Notes: generated from the letters alone by a model not told the origin. DNA of 64,000 bases from Plantimonas leprariae (GCF_008802405.1 NZ_VZDO01000003.1:124001-188000); one strand, 5' to 3'; shown: positions 8,487 to 17,018, counted from the stretch's first letter. Numbers and translations: made by a program.

Positions 8487-11400
8487 TTACTCTTTCCGAA
8501 TTCGGTCCGCCGAATCATCCTCGCGCAGTATCATGCGACGCAACTGCCCTTTATCGAATGACCTATTAAGCGGTTTAATAGTTGCTTCCGCAGCATCGAG
8601 CAGCGCGAACCGCTTCTGCTTTTCCCACTGTGTCCAATAAACCCTCGTCATAAAATACGTCGATAGCGTTACCCGAAGGAATGGCGCTATCGGTAGAGAG
8701 TCAATGGCTTTTATCAATTCATTCTTAACTTCAACAGCTTCGATCTCGGCCGCCCAAACCTTCGCAATCAACTCCTCGAATTTCCCGCCTGTTTCAATGC
8801 TACTTATACTAGTGCGCAAAACCGTATGAGCGGCGACATTACCTAGTTGGCCGAACATGGACCTAATCGGGGACCCTAACAATGAGAATTCATATGCATC
8901 AACTACTACGGAAACAAAATCTTTCAGCCCTTCATCCACGGTGTCGGCGTCCGGGACATCAAAAATCTCTCTTATCACTTTCTCACTCTGAAACTGAGTT
9001 TTGAAACGTTGAAACTCGACAGCTGGAAAAGCACGCAAATGTTGATCTAATAGCAAAGACATCGCCGCTACGATGTATTTTGCGAGCGAACGCTTAGGCT
9101 CCTTATTCAAGCGTTCAGATGCTGAGCCCAGCAAGGTAGTGCTTATACCCCAAAGGCGGAACTCATCATGTGCCCTGCTATAGGCAGTAGTCTCTTCGGA
9201 CGAGTGCTCCCTTCGGATCTCATTCTGAGCATCCCTAGCTGACCCCTCAACACGTGTTGCCAAATCCAAAAGACGTTGCTTCTCAAGGCTATTCGAACGT
9301 CCGCTGTTGACGTCTTCGTAGGCATCTTGGATTCGCTTATCGAGCGCCTTCAGCCTTGTAGTTTTTTCGAGTAGCGCAGGCCGAAGCGTATTGGTCAGCA
9401 GAATATGTTCAGACGTCTGCTTAGCCGCTAAGTTCTCCACCATTCCCTTCAGCTTGGTGAGGATCGAGTCCACAATTGCATCAGATGGCCCGATCTCAGA
9501 GTATATATCGAATGAGACAAAATCAAAATTAGTGTTCGAAAGATCGAAGTATCTCTTTGCGTCATCTGGTCGATTAACCAACTCTGACGAAAGCAAATAT
9601 GACTCGATAAATGGAAGTGAAATTTGCACATGCTTGTTCTCAAAATGTATGATGCCGCGATCTTGGAAGGATGAAATGAATTTAATTGGATCTATCTCGA
9701 AATCTTTTTCACCTGCAAATTCTTCGACAAAAGCAATTAGCTGAGTTCTAGTGAAATTACGAAGATTTACCTTTTTTTCAAATGCCAATTTCCTTAGAAA
9801 CGTTTCTCTCGTGGTGCGGCTGAGAACCACAGGGGTTTTATCATTCGCGACTATAAAACTAAGGAAAGCGCTTACGGCAATTTGAAGTAACTCAGCTCTC
9901 CTGTTAGCGCGAAGCAAAGAGCCGATAACTTCGCTCGCCACGTTCGAAAAATAGCTTGGGTGAGCATTCAAGCTAAACTTTCTAAACATTTCCGATAATC
10001 TGAGAGCGATAACTGTTGCCTCTTGTTCCGCAAGCTGAAATGTTCTTCGGAAGAATTCGGAAATCTGAATAAATGAGATTGCGCACACGTCGTAGCATAA
10101 CGCTCCGCCTGTTGAAACCATTTCGGTATTCTGGGCAACGTCGCCACTGTCTCTATTGATCATTACGACACGAGCCTCAGGGAAGGCATCAATTTGTTCA
10201 CGTAGAAAAGCCACGCGTGTCGGAGAAAGTGCTTCAAAATCGGTGATAACGATAACAGGCCGCGCGTCTTCTCGCAGATATAATTTCGATAAATCTATAT
10301 TCGCAACTCGCGCGAACGTGCCATTAGGAGGACGAATGCTTCCACCATCAATGTGCAGTGGAATGGCTTGCTTCCCATCGATTTCAATCAGCAGAAGTTC
10401 TCCCGCAATAATCCATGGAAGAGCATTATCGGGGTAGCTTTTAGGCACGTTCACGACTGTCAACTGGTTTCGAACAATTGACTCAAGAATGTCGATTGGC
10501 TGTTGCTCATGCAGTAGGGGGCTTGCGGTAGCGTTTGAGGCCGCTGGTTTGATCCGGGGTAGCGGCAAACGGTAGCCTATCGGCTTGCTGCGGTAGTCGG
10601 GAGACAACTCAGTAAGCCGTTCGTGGATCTCCTTCCGCGCGCTATTTAGAAGTCGGGTTACAAGCGTTGAATCATCCTCTGCCGCATTATGCATATCACT
10701 CAGTGCGAGTGCCGTTTGCCGTCGCTGCCTCAAGTAGAGTAGAAACTGGGGATTGGAAAACTGAAGCTTGAAAAAGCTTACGGCGTTATCGGCAGCTACC
10801 TTTCGCCCGTTAGAATTGGTCTGCTCTTCCAGCTTATTTTTATTGTTATCTGAAAAATCGCAGATCCCTCGAATCGTGATCGCGGGTACATGCGCGTCTT
10901 CGGCCGATCTAAATACGCCTCCTGATTCAGTTTCAACTGCCAAAAGCTTACGGTCGATTTGTTTCAGCGTACTTTTATATATTTCGCTTTTTGAAACAGC
11001 TCCGCAGACAATTGCGCCTCCATGTATTCTCGGAAGGTTAACCTTCTCGTTTTTATTGCTCCTTCCGATGAACTCACCCGGTATTGCAGTTTCCGCCTTG
11101 TACAACTGTGCTAGCTGCCATTCCTCAAAGCTACTTCTCACACTTTTTGCAATGGAGATATACTCGATAGCGAATTCCAAGAGACGATCTGTGCTGTAAA
11201 ATTGGCTTGAGAGCTCGATGCTCATACCCCGCTTTGACTTGTCAGTGATTTTGGCGTTGTCGAGTACATCCGCGATCACACCACTGAACACAACATCGCC
11301 CAGACCGACATCGCCGCTTATTCCGCCGGCGATGCCGATGATTATAATTATCCCAAGATCATATTGCTCAAGCAAGCAATCTGCCGCTCTAGTGGCAGCG

Positions 11401-11582
11401 GACTTTCCCATATCGTCTTGTAATACAGCTACAGCTTTAATATCGGGATCGGGCAATACGATCTCAGCGAAATACCGCCCGTTATCTACTTTCTCGGATG
11501 AAACCGGAAAGGTTGATGTCAAAGCCTCGAGTTCTTCGCGAAGCGGTACGATCAAGCCAATGTCGAAGTACGGTTTGGTCAA
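8487..11582 (-). CDS. Nucleosidase-domain / STAND-like putative defence protein
   Basis: A 1031-residue protein. Residues about 5-275 form a PNP/MTAN-type nucleoside phosphorylase-hydrolase domain, with IGIAGGISGDVGLGDVV (82-98), AVETESGG (215-222, the Glu pair that contacts the ribose) and IRGICDFSD (238-246, the catalytic-Asp position). Then comes an NTPase-like region (about 370-500). The expected Walker A place reads VNVPKSYPDN with no GKS/T, while RPVIVITDFEALSP resembles Walker B. The long remainder is helical and unrecognised. Such domains sit at the N-terminus of STAND-type antiphage proteins, where they would destroy nucleotides after sensing infection. Monocistronic, AT-rich, and 0.9 kb from the retron genes. 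Confidence 0.7.
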   Translation of the reverse strand: MTKPYFDIGLIVPLREELEALTSTFPVSSEKVDNGRYFAEIVLPDPDIKAVAVLQDDMGKSAATRAADCLLEQYDLGIIIIIGIAGGISGDVGLGDVVFSGVIADVLDNAKITDKSKRGMSIELSSQFYSTDRLLEFAIEYISIAKSVRSSFEEWQLAQLYKAETAIPGEFIGRSNKNEKVNLPRIHGGAIVCGAVSKSEIYKSTLKQIDRKLLAVETESGGVFRSAEDAHVPAITIRGICDFSDNNKNKLEEQTNSNGRKVAADNAVSFFKLQFSNPQFLLYLRQRRQTALALSDMHNAAEDDSTLVTRLLNSARKEIHERLTELSPDYRSKPIGYRLPLPRIKPAASNATASPLLHEQQPIDILESIVRNQLTVVNVPKSYPDNALPWIIAGELLLIEIDGKQAIPLHIDGGSIRPPNGTFARVANIDLSKLYLREDARPVIVITDFEALSPTRVAFLREQIDAFPEARVVMINRDSGDVAQNTEMVSTGGALCYDVCAISFIQISEFFRRTFQLAEQEATVIALRLSEMFRKFSLNAHPSYFSNVASEVIGSLLRANRRAELLQIAVSAFLSFIVANDKTPVVLSRTTRETFLRKLAFEKKVNLRNFTRTQLIAFVEEFAGEKDFEIDPIKFISSFQDRGIIHFENKHVQISLPFIESYLLSSELVNRPDDAKRYFDLSNTNFDFVSFDIYSEIGPSDAIVDSILTKLKGMVENLAAKQTSEHILLTNTLRPALLEKTTRLKALDKRIQDAYEDVNSGRSNSLEKQRLLDLATRVEGSARDAQNEIRREHSSEETTAYSRAHDEFRLWGISTTLLGSASERLNKEPKRSLAKYIVAAMSLLLDQHLRAFPAVEFQRFKTQFQSEKVIREIFDVPDADTVDEGLKDFVSVVVDAYEFSLLGSPIRSMFGQLGNVAAHTVLRTSISSIETGGKFEELIAKVWAAEIEAVEVKNELIKAIDSLPIAPFLRVTLSTYFMTRVYWTQWEKQKRFALLDAAEATIKPLNRSFDKGQLRRMILREDDSADRIRKE

Positions 11583-11902
11583 AGTCGGTCGCCCGTTCGG
11601 TCTCAGCTATTTACGGTATGACATCACATCCGAGAGTTGAAAAGGTGCTCTGATATTTAGAGTTGAATGTGCAGCAGCTGGTGCCCGCCTGTTCCGCGTG
11701 AGGGGCGACGTCGCCATCAGGAAATTGGCGTTCACGCGCCTGTTTCCGCGCAGCGCCCTTCTTCATTGTGCTGGCGTTGACTCTCCGTGTCGGGCTTCAA
11801 CCGATGCAGTTCGGTCGCAACGGGACGGCTAGAGGGATGCTGGCGATGCAATAGGCGGGTAGAGTAGGTTTCGTCCCGCCGATGTAGGCAATGTCTAAGT
11901 TA
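11583..11902. other. Intergenic region without a recognised gene
   Basis: These 320 bp separate the AT-rich defence zone from the prophage remnants. They must contain the promoter of the 1031-aa gene. No convincing gene or repeat is visible. Confidence 0.4.
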
Positions 11903-12532
11903 TCAGTCCGAGGTGGCCAGCGCCTTCGCCTTCATCGCCATAAACTCGATTTCGGTAATGCTGCCGTTATCGCGCAGCTTAGCTAAGCGCTCGATGTCAG
12001 CGATGGGATCGCGACTGGCGTTCGGTCGATGCGAGTCCTGCAAGGCGGACGCAGCGACGTTCGGTGCGATGTGGCTACCTCGGGTGCTGACGAGTTCAGC
12101 ACCGGCGCTGACGGGGCTGTGAAGGCTGGCGAAGGCCGTTTCGAGTTCGGGCCAAGCATCGGCCTGCCGGGCCGGTCGCGCTGGCATGGCGGCGAAGCGG
12201 CCATTAGGTTCCGGTCCGAAGCGGTTCGGTCCGCTCGTGCCGGACAAAAAGGCAACTGCCAAAACGAACACGTTGGCGAGCGGCACCACGTTCAGCAGGA
12301 TCCACCACCCCGACCAGTCGATGTCGTGCAGCCGGCGCACCTGAACTGCCATACCCGGTAGGATGTGGACGCAGGCGAATAGCAGGCTGATGATGCCGGA
12401 ACTCTCGCGGTTCGTGCCGAAGTAGGTCTGGTCGAGCACGACGACGATCAGCGCCATGCCGATGAACACGACGTAGAAGCTCCAGAACTCGGCGCGCGAC
12501 GCGCTCGCACGAGCAGTAGAACGAGTTGGCAT
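11903..12532 (-). CDS. DUF805 membrane protein with SHOCT tail, N-terminus replaced by umuC sequence
   Basis: From about residue 10 the 209-residue translation is a DUF805 protein: SRAEFWSFYVVFIGM, two to three transmembrane segments, and the signature VRRLHDIDWSGWW. The C-terminus (DIERLAKLRDNGSITEIEFMAMKAKAL) is a SHOCT oligomerisation motif. The first residues, including the ATG at 12532, lie inside the start of umuC read in another frame, so the native DUF805 N-terminus is missing and the start codon is fortuitous. Whether it is expressed is unclear; a umuD promoter upstream could drive it. Confidence 0.65.
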   Translation of the reverse strand: MPTRSTARASASRAEFWSFYVVFIGMALIVVVLDQTYFGTNRESSGIISLLFACVHILPGMAVQVRRLHDIDWSGWWILLNVVPLANVFVLAVAFLSGTSGPNRFGPEPNGRFAAMPARPARQADAWPELETAFASLHSPVSAGAELVSTRGSHIAPNVAASALQDSHRPNASRDPIADIERLAKLRDNGSITEIEFMAMKAKALATSD

Positions 12533-12551
12533 CGATCAGTGCCAGGATCAT
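12498..12551 (-). pseudogene. umuC: umuC, first 18 codons only
   Basis: The translation MILALIDANSFYCSCERV is the exact type of opening of DNA polymerase V subunit UmuC. Its ATG overlaps the umuD stop (ATGA). After Val18 the sequence switches to DUF805 coding sequence in another frame. All polymerase motifs beyond the first catalytic Asp are lost. Confidence 0.85.
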
Positions 12552-12991
12552 GCCGACCGCCGCGCCACCGGCTGCCGCAGCCAGTGGACGTTGAAGGTGA
12601 CGACGCCCCAGATCTCGACCTCGGCGACGGCCGGCAGCTCGTAGCTGCCCATGTCACGGTTGCCCATCGCCAGCTGCAGCGGCCGGCCCGGCTCGAGGAT
12701 CAGCTTCTTCAGGCTGCGCTCGCCGTTGACGATCGCTACCACGACGTCGCCGTTGCGCGGGTCGTGGCTGCGGTCGACGACGAGGAGGTCGCCGTCGAAG
12801 ATACCGAACTCGATGCAGGACGAGCCGTCGACCTTCCAGAGAAACGTCGCTGGCGCGTTGCGGATCAACAGTCGCGAAAGGTCGATGCTCTCGTCGAGAA
12901 AGTCGTCGGCGGGACTGGGAAAGCCGGCGCAGAGCCCGTGCAGAAACTGGGGAAGCGGGATCTCCGGTCCGACGACCACCCGTGCCAGCAT
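12548..12991 (-). CDS. umuD: UmuD-like S24 auto-processing protein
   Basis: The 147-residue protein carries the LexA/UmuD serine-lysine peptidase fold: WKVDGSSCIEFGIFDGDLLVVDRS contains the nucleophile Ser (usual GDSM here is GSSC), and GERSLKKLIL carries the catalytic Lys. UmuD is normally trimmed by RecA and then works with UmuC in mutagenic repair. The start at 12991 (MLARVVVGPEIPLP) is chosen because the alternative ATG at 13027 falls inside the SOS box. The umuC partner is destroyed, so this UmuD cannot form Pol V unless a chromosomal UmuC exists. Confidence 0.88.
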   Translation of the reverse strand: MLARVVVGPEIPLPQFLHGLCAGFPSPADDFLDESIDLSRLLIRNAPATFLWKVDGSSCIEFGIFDGDLLVVDRSHDPRNGDVVVAIVNGERSLKKLILEPGRPLQLAMGNRDMGSYELPAVAEVEIWGVVTFNVHWLRQPVARRSA

Positions 12992-13021
12992 CGAATCATT
13001 CCCACCGCATGCAACCGATGG

Positions 13022-13036
13022 GAACAAAGCAGGAAC
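13022..13036 (-). promoter_or_regulatory. LexA (SOS) box upstream of umuD
   Basis: GAACAAAGCAGGAAC is a direct repeat GAAC-N7-GAAC, the complement of the alphaproteobacterial LexA box GTTC-N7-GTTC. It ends 31 bp upstream of the umuD start. An identical 15-mer lies at 14244-14258. Confidence 0.8.
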
Positions 13037-13181
13037 ATAATCCTAGGTTCCGGTCAATTGAATAGAAGGCCGCGAGCGCGCGCGATAAGCGCTTGCCGCC
13101 ATCACCTAACGGAATGCTCTTCCAACATGTCGAAAATACACGTACCGATAGAAACTACGAAGCCACAACGGGGTCACATCC

Positions 13182-14183
13182 ATGGCGAGCGAATTGGAGA
13201 AGCTTAAGAAAGCAGCGGGTAAGGTAGTGAAGGGCGCTGTTACGATAGTTACAGCGCCAACAAAGGTTGTCATTGATGTAGTTGGGGGTAAGTCGCCGAA
13301 AGAGGCGATCGAGAATATCGGCGATAACCCAGTCGCTGAGGCAGCCGGCAAGGTCACGGAGGCAGTGGTTGCTCAGACTACGGCGCCAACAAAGGCGGTG
13401 ATCGACGTGATCAGCGGCCGTCCGCTAGACGACGTCATCAAGGAGACGATCAGCAGTTCGGTAAGACCGATAACGGCGGGTGTGGACCTTGCTGCTGCGG
13501 TTCAGGCATCAATACAGTCGATACCTGTCTCGCTGGCGGCACGGATTGGGGGCGAAGATGCCGCCAGCTTGGTGAGCGATATCACACGCGTGCTGAACCC
13601 GCTTCCATCGGAGGCTCAAGCAGGCGTCCTGAGAGGTATTGAGCAGTTTATCGAAACCGGTGACCTGAACGCACTTTCACCATTCGTTGTGCTCATCGCC
13701 GGCGAAATCCAGCACGCTCGAAACACACTTTGGGATCTTGCCCACCCAATCGAAGATGGCGTTCTTTCGGTGATGCCAGAAATTATCAGGCCGTATGGCC
13801 AACACGTTAGATGCATGGCGTACTCCGCTGTCCCCGGGAACATCAATATTCCATCAGTTGCCTTGAAGCATCTTGGGAAAGCCAACGCTATAACGTTGAT
13901 CGACGTGATCGTATTTTCTGCAATACCGGACGTGGGAAACCCTGAGGGAAAGAACTTATGGGCACACGAGCTTTGGCATACTAAGCAATATGCCGACCTT
14001 GGATTGCAGGGATTTGCGTCTCGATACGTAGCAGAAGAAACCGGCTTTCACCCGAGCGGCAATCCAGTCAATCAGCTTGAGACCGAGGCGGTAGTATTTT
14101 CTTGTAAAACCTCATTTATAGACAATCCGGGTTACTGGGAGAGCTGTACCGCTGCTTTGGCATACGCAGGTGAAGCCCGTTAG
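13182..14183 (+). CDS. Unknown protein with HExxH motif, prophage cargo gene
   Basis: A 333-residue protein with no recognised full-length family. The first 90 residues contain two Lys/Ala/Thr/Val-rich repeats (VTIVTAPTKVVIDVVGGKSP and TTAPTKAVIDVISGRPLDD). Near the C-terminus AHELWHTKQYADLG followed by NQLETEA looks like a gluzincin or DUF4157-type zinc site (HExxH plus downstream Glu). No signal peptide is evident. Base composition is clearly lower in GC than the genes on either side, and the gene is flanked by two copies of the same 15-bp SOS box, so it appears inserted. A peptidase role is inference. Confidence 0.6.
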   Translation: MASELEKLKKAAGKVVKGAVTIVTAPTKVVIDVVGGKSPKEAIENIGDNPVAEAAGKVTEAVVAQTTAPTKAVIDVISGRPLDDVIKETISSSVRPITAGVDLAAAVQASIQSIPVSLAARIGGEDAASLVSDITRVLNPLPSEAQAGVLRGIEQFIETGDLNALSPFVVLIAGEIQHARNTLWDLAHPIEDGVLSVMPEIIRPYGQHVRCMAYSAVPGNINIPSVALKHLGKANAITLIDVIVFSAIPDVGNPEGKNLWAHELWHTKQYADLGLQGFASRYVAEETGFHPSGNPVNQLETEAVVFSCKTSFIDNPGYWESCTAALAYAGEAR

Positions 14184-14243
14184 TCCTGCGAGACTGCGTT
14201 TCCCAATAACGTTGGCATCATCCAGCTACCGGAGACGTCACAC

Positions 14244-14258
14244 GAACAAAGCAGGAAC
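14244..14258 (+). promoter_or_regulatory. Second, identical LexA (SOS) box
   Basis: The same GAAC-N7-GAAC 15-mer as at 13022-13036, 62 bp upstream of the small gene starting at 14321. It probably made that gene and the following DUF3572 gene DNA-damage inducible. Confidence 0.7.
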
Positions 14259-14320
14259 AAAATCTCGACCGCTGCGGTTGTTTCCGGCATCATCAGCCGG
14301 CGAATCATCAAGGACGCAGG

Positions 14321-14515
14321 ATGTCGAGGCTATCCGAACGGGTTTTCGAGCTGCCGCTCTACGACGACATCGAGGAGAGCGTGCGCAAGGTGCTGCTGCT
14401 GTGCGACGACGATCCGGTGGTCGCGGTGCGCGCCCTCATCCTCGGCCAGCGCTCGTTGATGGAAGCCTATGCCGGCAGCGTCTCGACCGGCTACGTCAGA
14501 AGGAAGGGGCTATGA
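14321..14515 (+). CDS. Small prophage protein
   Basis: A 64-residue acidic protein (MSRLSERVFELPLYDDIEESV, then CDDDPVVAVRALILGQRSLMEAYA) of unknown function. It overlaps the next gene by ATGA and lies downstream of an SOS box, so it belongs to a two-gene transcription unit. Its GC content matches the prophage block rather than the insert upstream. Confidence 0.55.
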   Translation: MSRLSERVFELPLYDDIEESVRKVLLLCDDDPVVAVRALILGQRSLMEAYAGSVSTGYVRRKGL

Positions 14516-14844
14516 CCGTGCTGGCGTTTCCGAAACCATCAAGCCGAGCGGCCGTGTCGATCGACGAGGGGGAACGGCTCGGCATCGACGCTCTGGCCTT
14601 CGTGGCCAGCCGCGACGAGCTGGTGCGACGCTTCCTCGACGTGACGGGGCTGGAAGCCGGGCAGATCCGGACCGAGGCGCAGAAGCCGACATTTCTCGTC
14701 GGCGTCCTCGACTTCCTCTTGGCGAACGAGAACGACGTGATCGAATTCGCCGGCGTCGTGAACCGGGCACCGCGCGAGATCGGGCCGCTGCGGAACACGC
14801 TCGCCGTCAGCGTCGGGATGCCGGGTGAGAACTATCCGAGCTGA
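14512..14844 (+). CDS. DUF3572-like protein
   Basis: A 110-residue protein with the pattern IDALAFVASRDELVRRFLDVTGL, FLVGVLDFLLANENDVIEFA. This matches the short helical DUF3572 family found in Rhizobiales, whose function is unknown. It starts at the ATGA overlap with the preceding small gene. Its 3' end overlaps the end of the convergent gene at 14832-15056 by 13 bp. Confidence 0.7.
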   Translation: MTVLAFPKPSSRAAVSIDEGERLGIDALAFVASRDELVRRFLDVTGLEAGQIRTEAQKPTFLVGVLDFLLANENDVIEFAGVVNRAPREIGPLRNTLAVSVGMPGENYPS

Positions 14845-15056
14845 TCGCTGGTCAGCACGTATTCGTACCAGCGGCCATCCGTTGCGCCGATGCGCGAGTG
14901 CCCGAGGATGGTCAAGTCGTTGCGCAGTTGCAGGATCTCCATCGGCGACAGGCGCTCGATGGCGAACTGCATGAACCGGCCGACCGGCAGTTTGTGCGTC
15001 GCCCGGCGCTGCCCCTCCGCGCATTCGTAGACCTGTACGAAGAGCTGGGTGCGCAT
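14832..15056 (-). CDS. Small hypothetical prophage protein
   Basis: A 74-residue protein (FVQVYECAEGQRRATHKLPVGRFMQ, ILQLRNDLTILGHSRIGATDGRWYEY). I do not recognise the family. It is convergent with the DUF3572-like gene and has the same high GC as the prophage core. The conserved-looking aromatic C-terminus and matching composition favour a real gene, but support is modest. Confidence 0.45.
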   Translation of the reverse strand: MRTQLFVQVYECAEGQRRATHKLPVGRFMQFAIERLSPMEILQLRNDLTILGHSRIGATDGRWYEYVLTSDQLG

Positions 15057-15247
15057 CGCTGCAGGATGGCGCGATATGAAAACGGCGCGAGTGCGACTTA
15101 TCAGCCGCTCTTCAATTCAGCGGTGGAGGATGGTGGCTGCCGCGCGTCGAGCGCCGGCAGGTGCAGATAGTGGTGTGATAGCTGCGGAGGATTCGCCAGA
15201 CACTATAATGCTCCTACAATCGTCGGATGTGCATCGGGGATTAGATT

Positions 15248-15724
15248 ATGGCTAGCGACGCCAACGACCAACGGTTCCAAAATTTGCGTCGACGATTTCA
15301 GGCTGCAGACGAGCGTAGTAAAGCTGCAGAGCGCGAACGGATTGCTGAGGAAGCTGCGCAGGAAGCGCGAGACGAGAACGGGCGAAGGGCTTGGAAGGCG
15401 TTTGAGCGCTGCGTGGACGAGGCTGTGCTCTACTTCAATCAGGAAATGCATGGAACGAAGCGCACGCTGGTGTCTTCGTCTCGGAACATTCTAGACCTCA
15501 CGAACAGCGCCGCTAGGCGCGAGATAACCGTCCAACTTCTTATAGACGGCATGGAGACAAGCGCAGCACTAACCTTCGAACTTGACCGATCAGGGCAAGG
15601 GCAAGTCCAGAACGAATTCGGGGCCGTTGATAGCTTGAACCAAAAGTTCGATGGAGCCGCTGTAAACCCAGGCTGGCTGCACACCTTATTCTTCCGCATC
15701 ATCGAGGATCACGCGGACGCTTGA
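15248..15724 (+). CDS. Hypothetical protein with charged helical N-terminus
   Basis: A 158-residue protein with no recognised family. Residues 8-55 are very rich in Arg, Glu and Ala and likely form a coiled coil. The C-terminal half alternates hydrophobic and polar residues (ITVQLLIDGMETSAALTFELD). No signal or membrane segment. Its moderate GC differs from neighbours, suggesting a cargo gene inserted between the prophage genes. It converges on the HTH gene at 15742. Confidence 0.5.
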   Translation: MASDANDQRFQNLRRRFQAADERSKAAERERIAEEAAQEARDENGRRAWKAFERCVDEAVLYFNQEMHGTKRTLVSSSRNILDLTNSAARREITVQLLIDGMETSAALTFELDRSGQGQVQNEFGAVDSLNQKFDGAAVNPGWLHTLFFRIIEDHADA

Positions 15725-15741
15725 AATTACGCGAACAGCGA

Positions 15742-16005
15742 TCAGGCCGCCCGACTGATACCGCGTTGCCGGTCGCTGATCTCGCCCTCCGCATCGGCGA
15801 TCAGTTCGGCCGCCCTGCAATGGAGCCCCTTCGCCAATCCGAGCAGCGTCGAGAACGCGACCCTGTTGGCGCCGGTCTCGTACTTCTGGATCTGCTGGTA
15901 GCTCATCTGGACGGAAGAGCCGAGTTGCTCCTGCGTCTGCTTCGCGGCCAGCCGGCGCTTGCGGATCGCGGCGCCGAGGCATTCGTCTTCGAGCTTCTTC
16001 GTCAT
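15742..16005 (-). CDS. XRE-family HTH regulator
   Basis: An 87-residue DNA-binding protein. GAAIRKRRLAAKQTQEQLGS-SVQMSYQQIQKYETGANRV is a canonical Cro/C1-type helix-turn-helix covering residues 11-68. It starts at 16005, overlapping the stop of the gapR remnant (TGATG), which was presumably its operon partner. Likely a prophage repressor or phase regulator. Confidence 0.8.
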   Translation of the reverse strand: MTKKLEDECLGAAIRKRRLAAKQTQEQLGSSVQMSYQQIQKYETGANRVAFSTLLGLAKGLHCRAAELIADAEGEISDRQRGISRAA

Positions 16006-16133
16006 CAGGCCATTCCCAGCGCTTGCATGTAGAGGTCGAGGACCGCGTCCTGTTCGGCGCGCTCGTTTTGATCCTGCTTCCGCATGGCGATGACCTTGCG
16101 AAGCACCTTCGTGTCGAAGCCGTTGCCCTTCGC
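16005..16133 (-). pseudogene. GapR/DUF2312 family, C-terminal fragment
   Basis: The frame reads [20 protein letters not shown] followed by [22 protein letters not shown] and a stop. This is the conserved C-terminal half of GapR-type nucleoid proteins. Upstream of 16133 similarity ends at once and an in-frame stop occurs at 16173-16175 with no start codon between. The 5' half is therefore lost at a junction with the winged-helix gene read on the other strand. Confidence 0.82.
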
Positions 16134-16560
16134 GCTGGTCGAATGGCTGGCGTCCGAGGCGGGCCGCGTCGTCTACACGCCGGACTTGTTCGAGGTCGTC
16201 TGGGGCCACCGCGCCGAGGACAAGGTTTCGTCCGTCCTGAAGGTGATGGTCTCGCAGTTGCGCGGGCCGCTCGCGCCGCTCGGCCTGTCGATCGTCTCGC
16301 AGTGGGGCAGCGGCTACTACCTCGTGCTGGAAACGCCCGAGGCGGCCGCGGCCCGCCGGACCGACCGCGCGGTGCGCACCGCCGGCGGCGTCCGGACGGT
16401 GCCGCAGCTCGGCGACCACGCCCTCGTGAAATCCCTGCAGGCGAAGGGCCTGCCGCTGACTCGGATCGCCGACGAGCTCGGCATCACCTGGCGCGTCCTG
16501 TCGATCATCGTCGAGGACCTCGACCGAAGCCAGGCCGCCGGCGCGGAGGCCGTGGCATGA
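16084..16560 (+). CDS. Winged-helix protein (OmpR/Trans_reg_C-like), N-terminally truncated
   Basis: From about residue 17 the translation is a winged-helix domain of the type found in rhizobial prophages: [52 protein letters not shown] second HTH-like motif follows ([24 protein letters not shown]). The first 16 residues are antisense to the gapR fragment, so the ATG at 16084 is chimeric and the true N-terminus is missing. The gene overlaps the next one by ATGA and leads the SNF2/methylase operon. DNA binding is plausible but folding may be impaired. Confidence 0.65.
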   Translation: MAMTLRSTFVSKPLPFALVEWLASEAGRVVYTPDLFEVVWGHRAEDKVSSVLKVMVSQLRGPLAPLGLSIVSQWGSGYYLVLETPEAAAARRTDRAVRTAGGVRTVPQLGDHALVKSLQAKGLPLTRIADELGITWRVLSIIVEDLDRSQAAGAEAVA

Positions 16561-17018
16561 TCCGGGTTCTCTGCTCCCGCCTCGAGATCGCGCGGTCCGG
16601 CCAGTCGACGCTGAATGCCGCGCTCGAGACCGATCTCCTGCGCTGGCTGTTCGCGCAGCCCGATTTCGACTCGGACGACAATCTGCTGCGGCACTCGCGC
16701 GGCCTCGTCGGCAACCTCACCGGTGCGGTCGACCTGCAGGTGAATGTCTTGCCGGACGCGCGCCTCACCTTCGACAGCCGGTTCGGCGGCGCCCGGATCG
16801 CGATGGCGAGCCTGTGGACGGCGCGCGGCGGCGAGCGGCCCTTCGTCGGCCTCGCGGTCGATCCGGCCAACGCCGTTCTCGTCGCGACGCTGCGGGCCTA
16901 CACCGCTCACCTCCTCGGCGCACGACCGGCGAACGACAACGACACCGTCGACCCGGTCGCCGACGCCGCTTCGATCCTGCGGCTTCTCGATGCCGAGGCG
17001 GGGAGGATCTCCGCATGA
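16557..17018 (+). CDS. Hypothetical prophage protein
   Basis: A 153-residue protein between a winged-helix gene and a LexA-DNA-binding-like gene, overlapping both by ATGA. It contains LVGNLTGAVDLQVNVLPDARLTF and a C-terminal acidic helix. I recognise no family. Tight spacing and composition show that it is a real gene of the prophage early operon. Confidence 0.6.
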   Translation: MIRVLCSRLEIARSGQSTLNAALETDLLRWLFAQPDFDSDDNLLRHSRGLVGNLTGAVDLQVNVLPDARLTFDSRFGGARIAMASLWTARGGERPFVGLAVDPANAVLVATLRAYTAHLLGARPANDNDTVDPVADAASILRLLDAEAGRISA

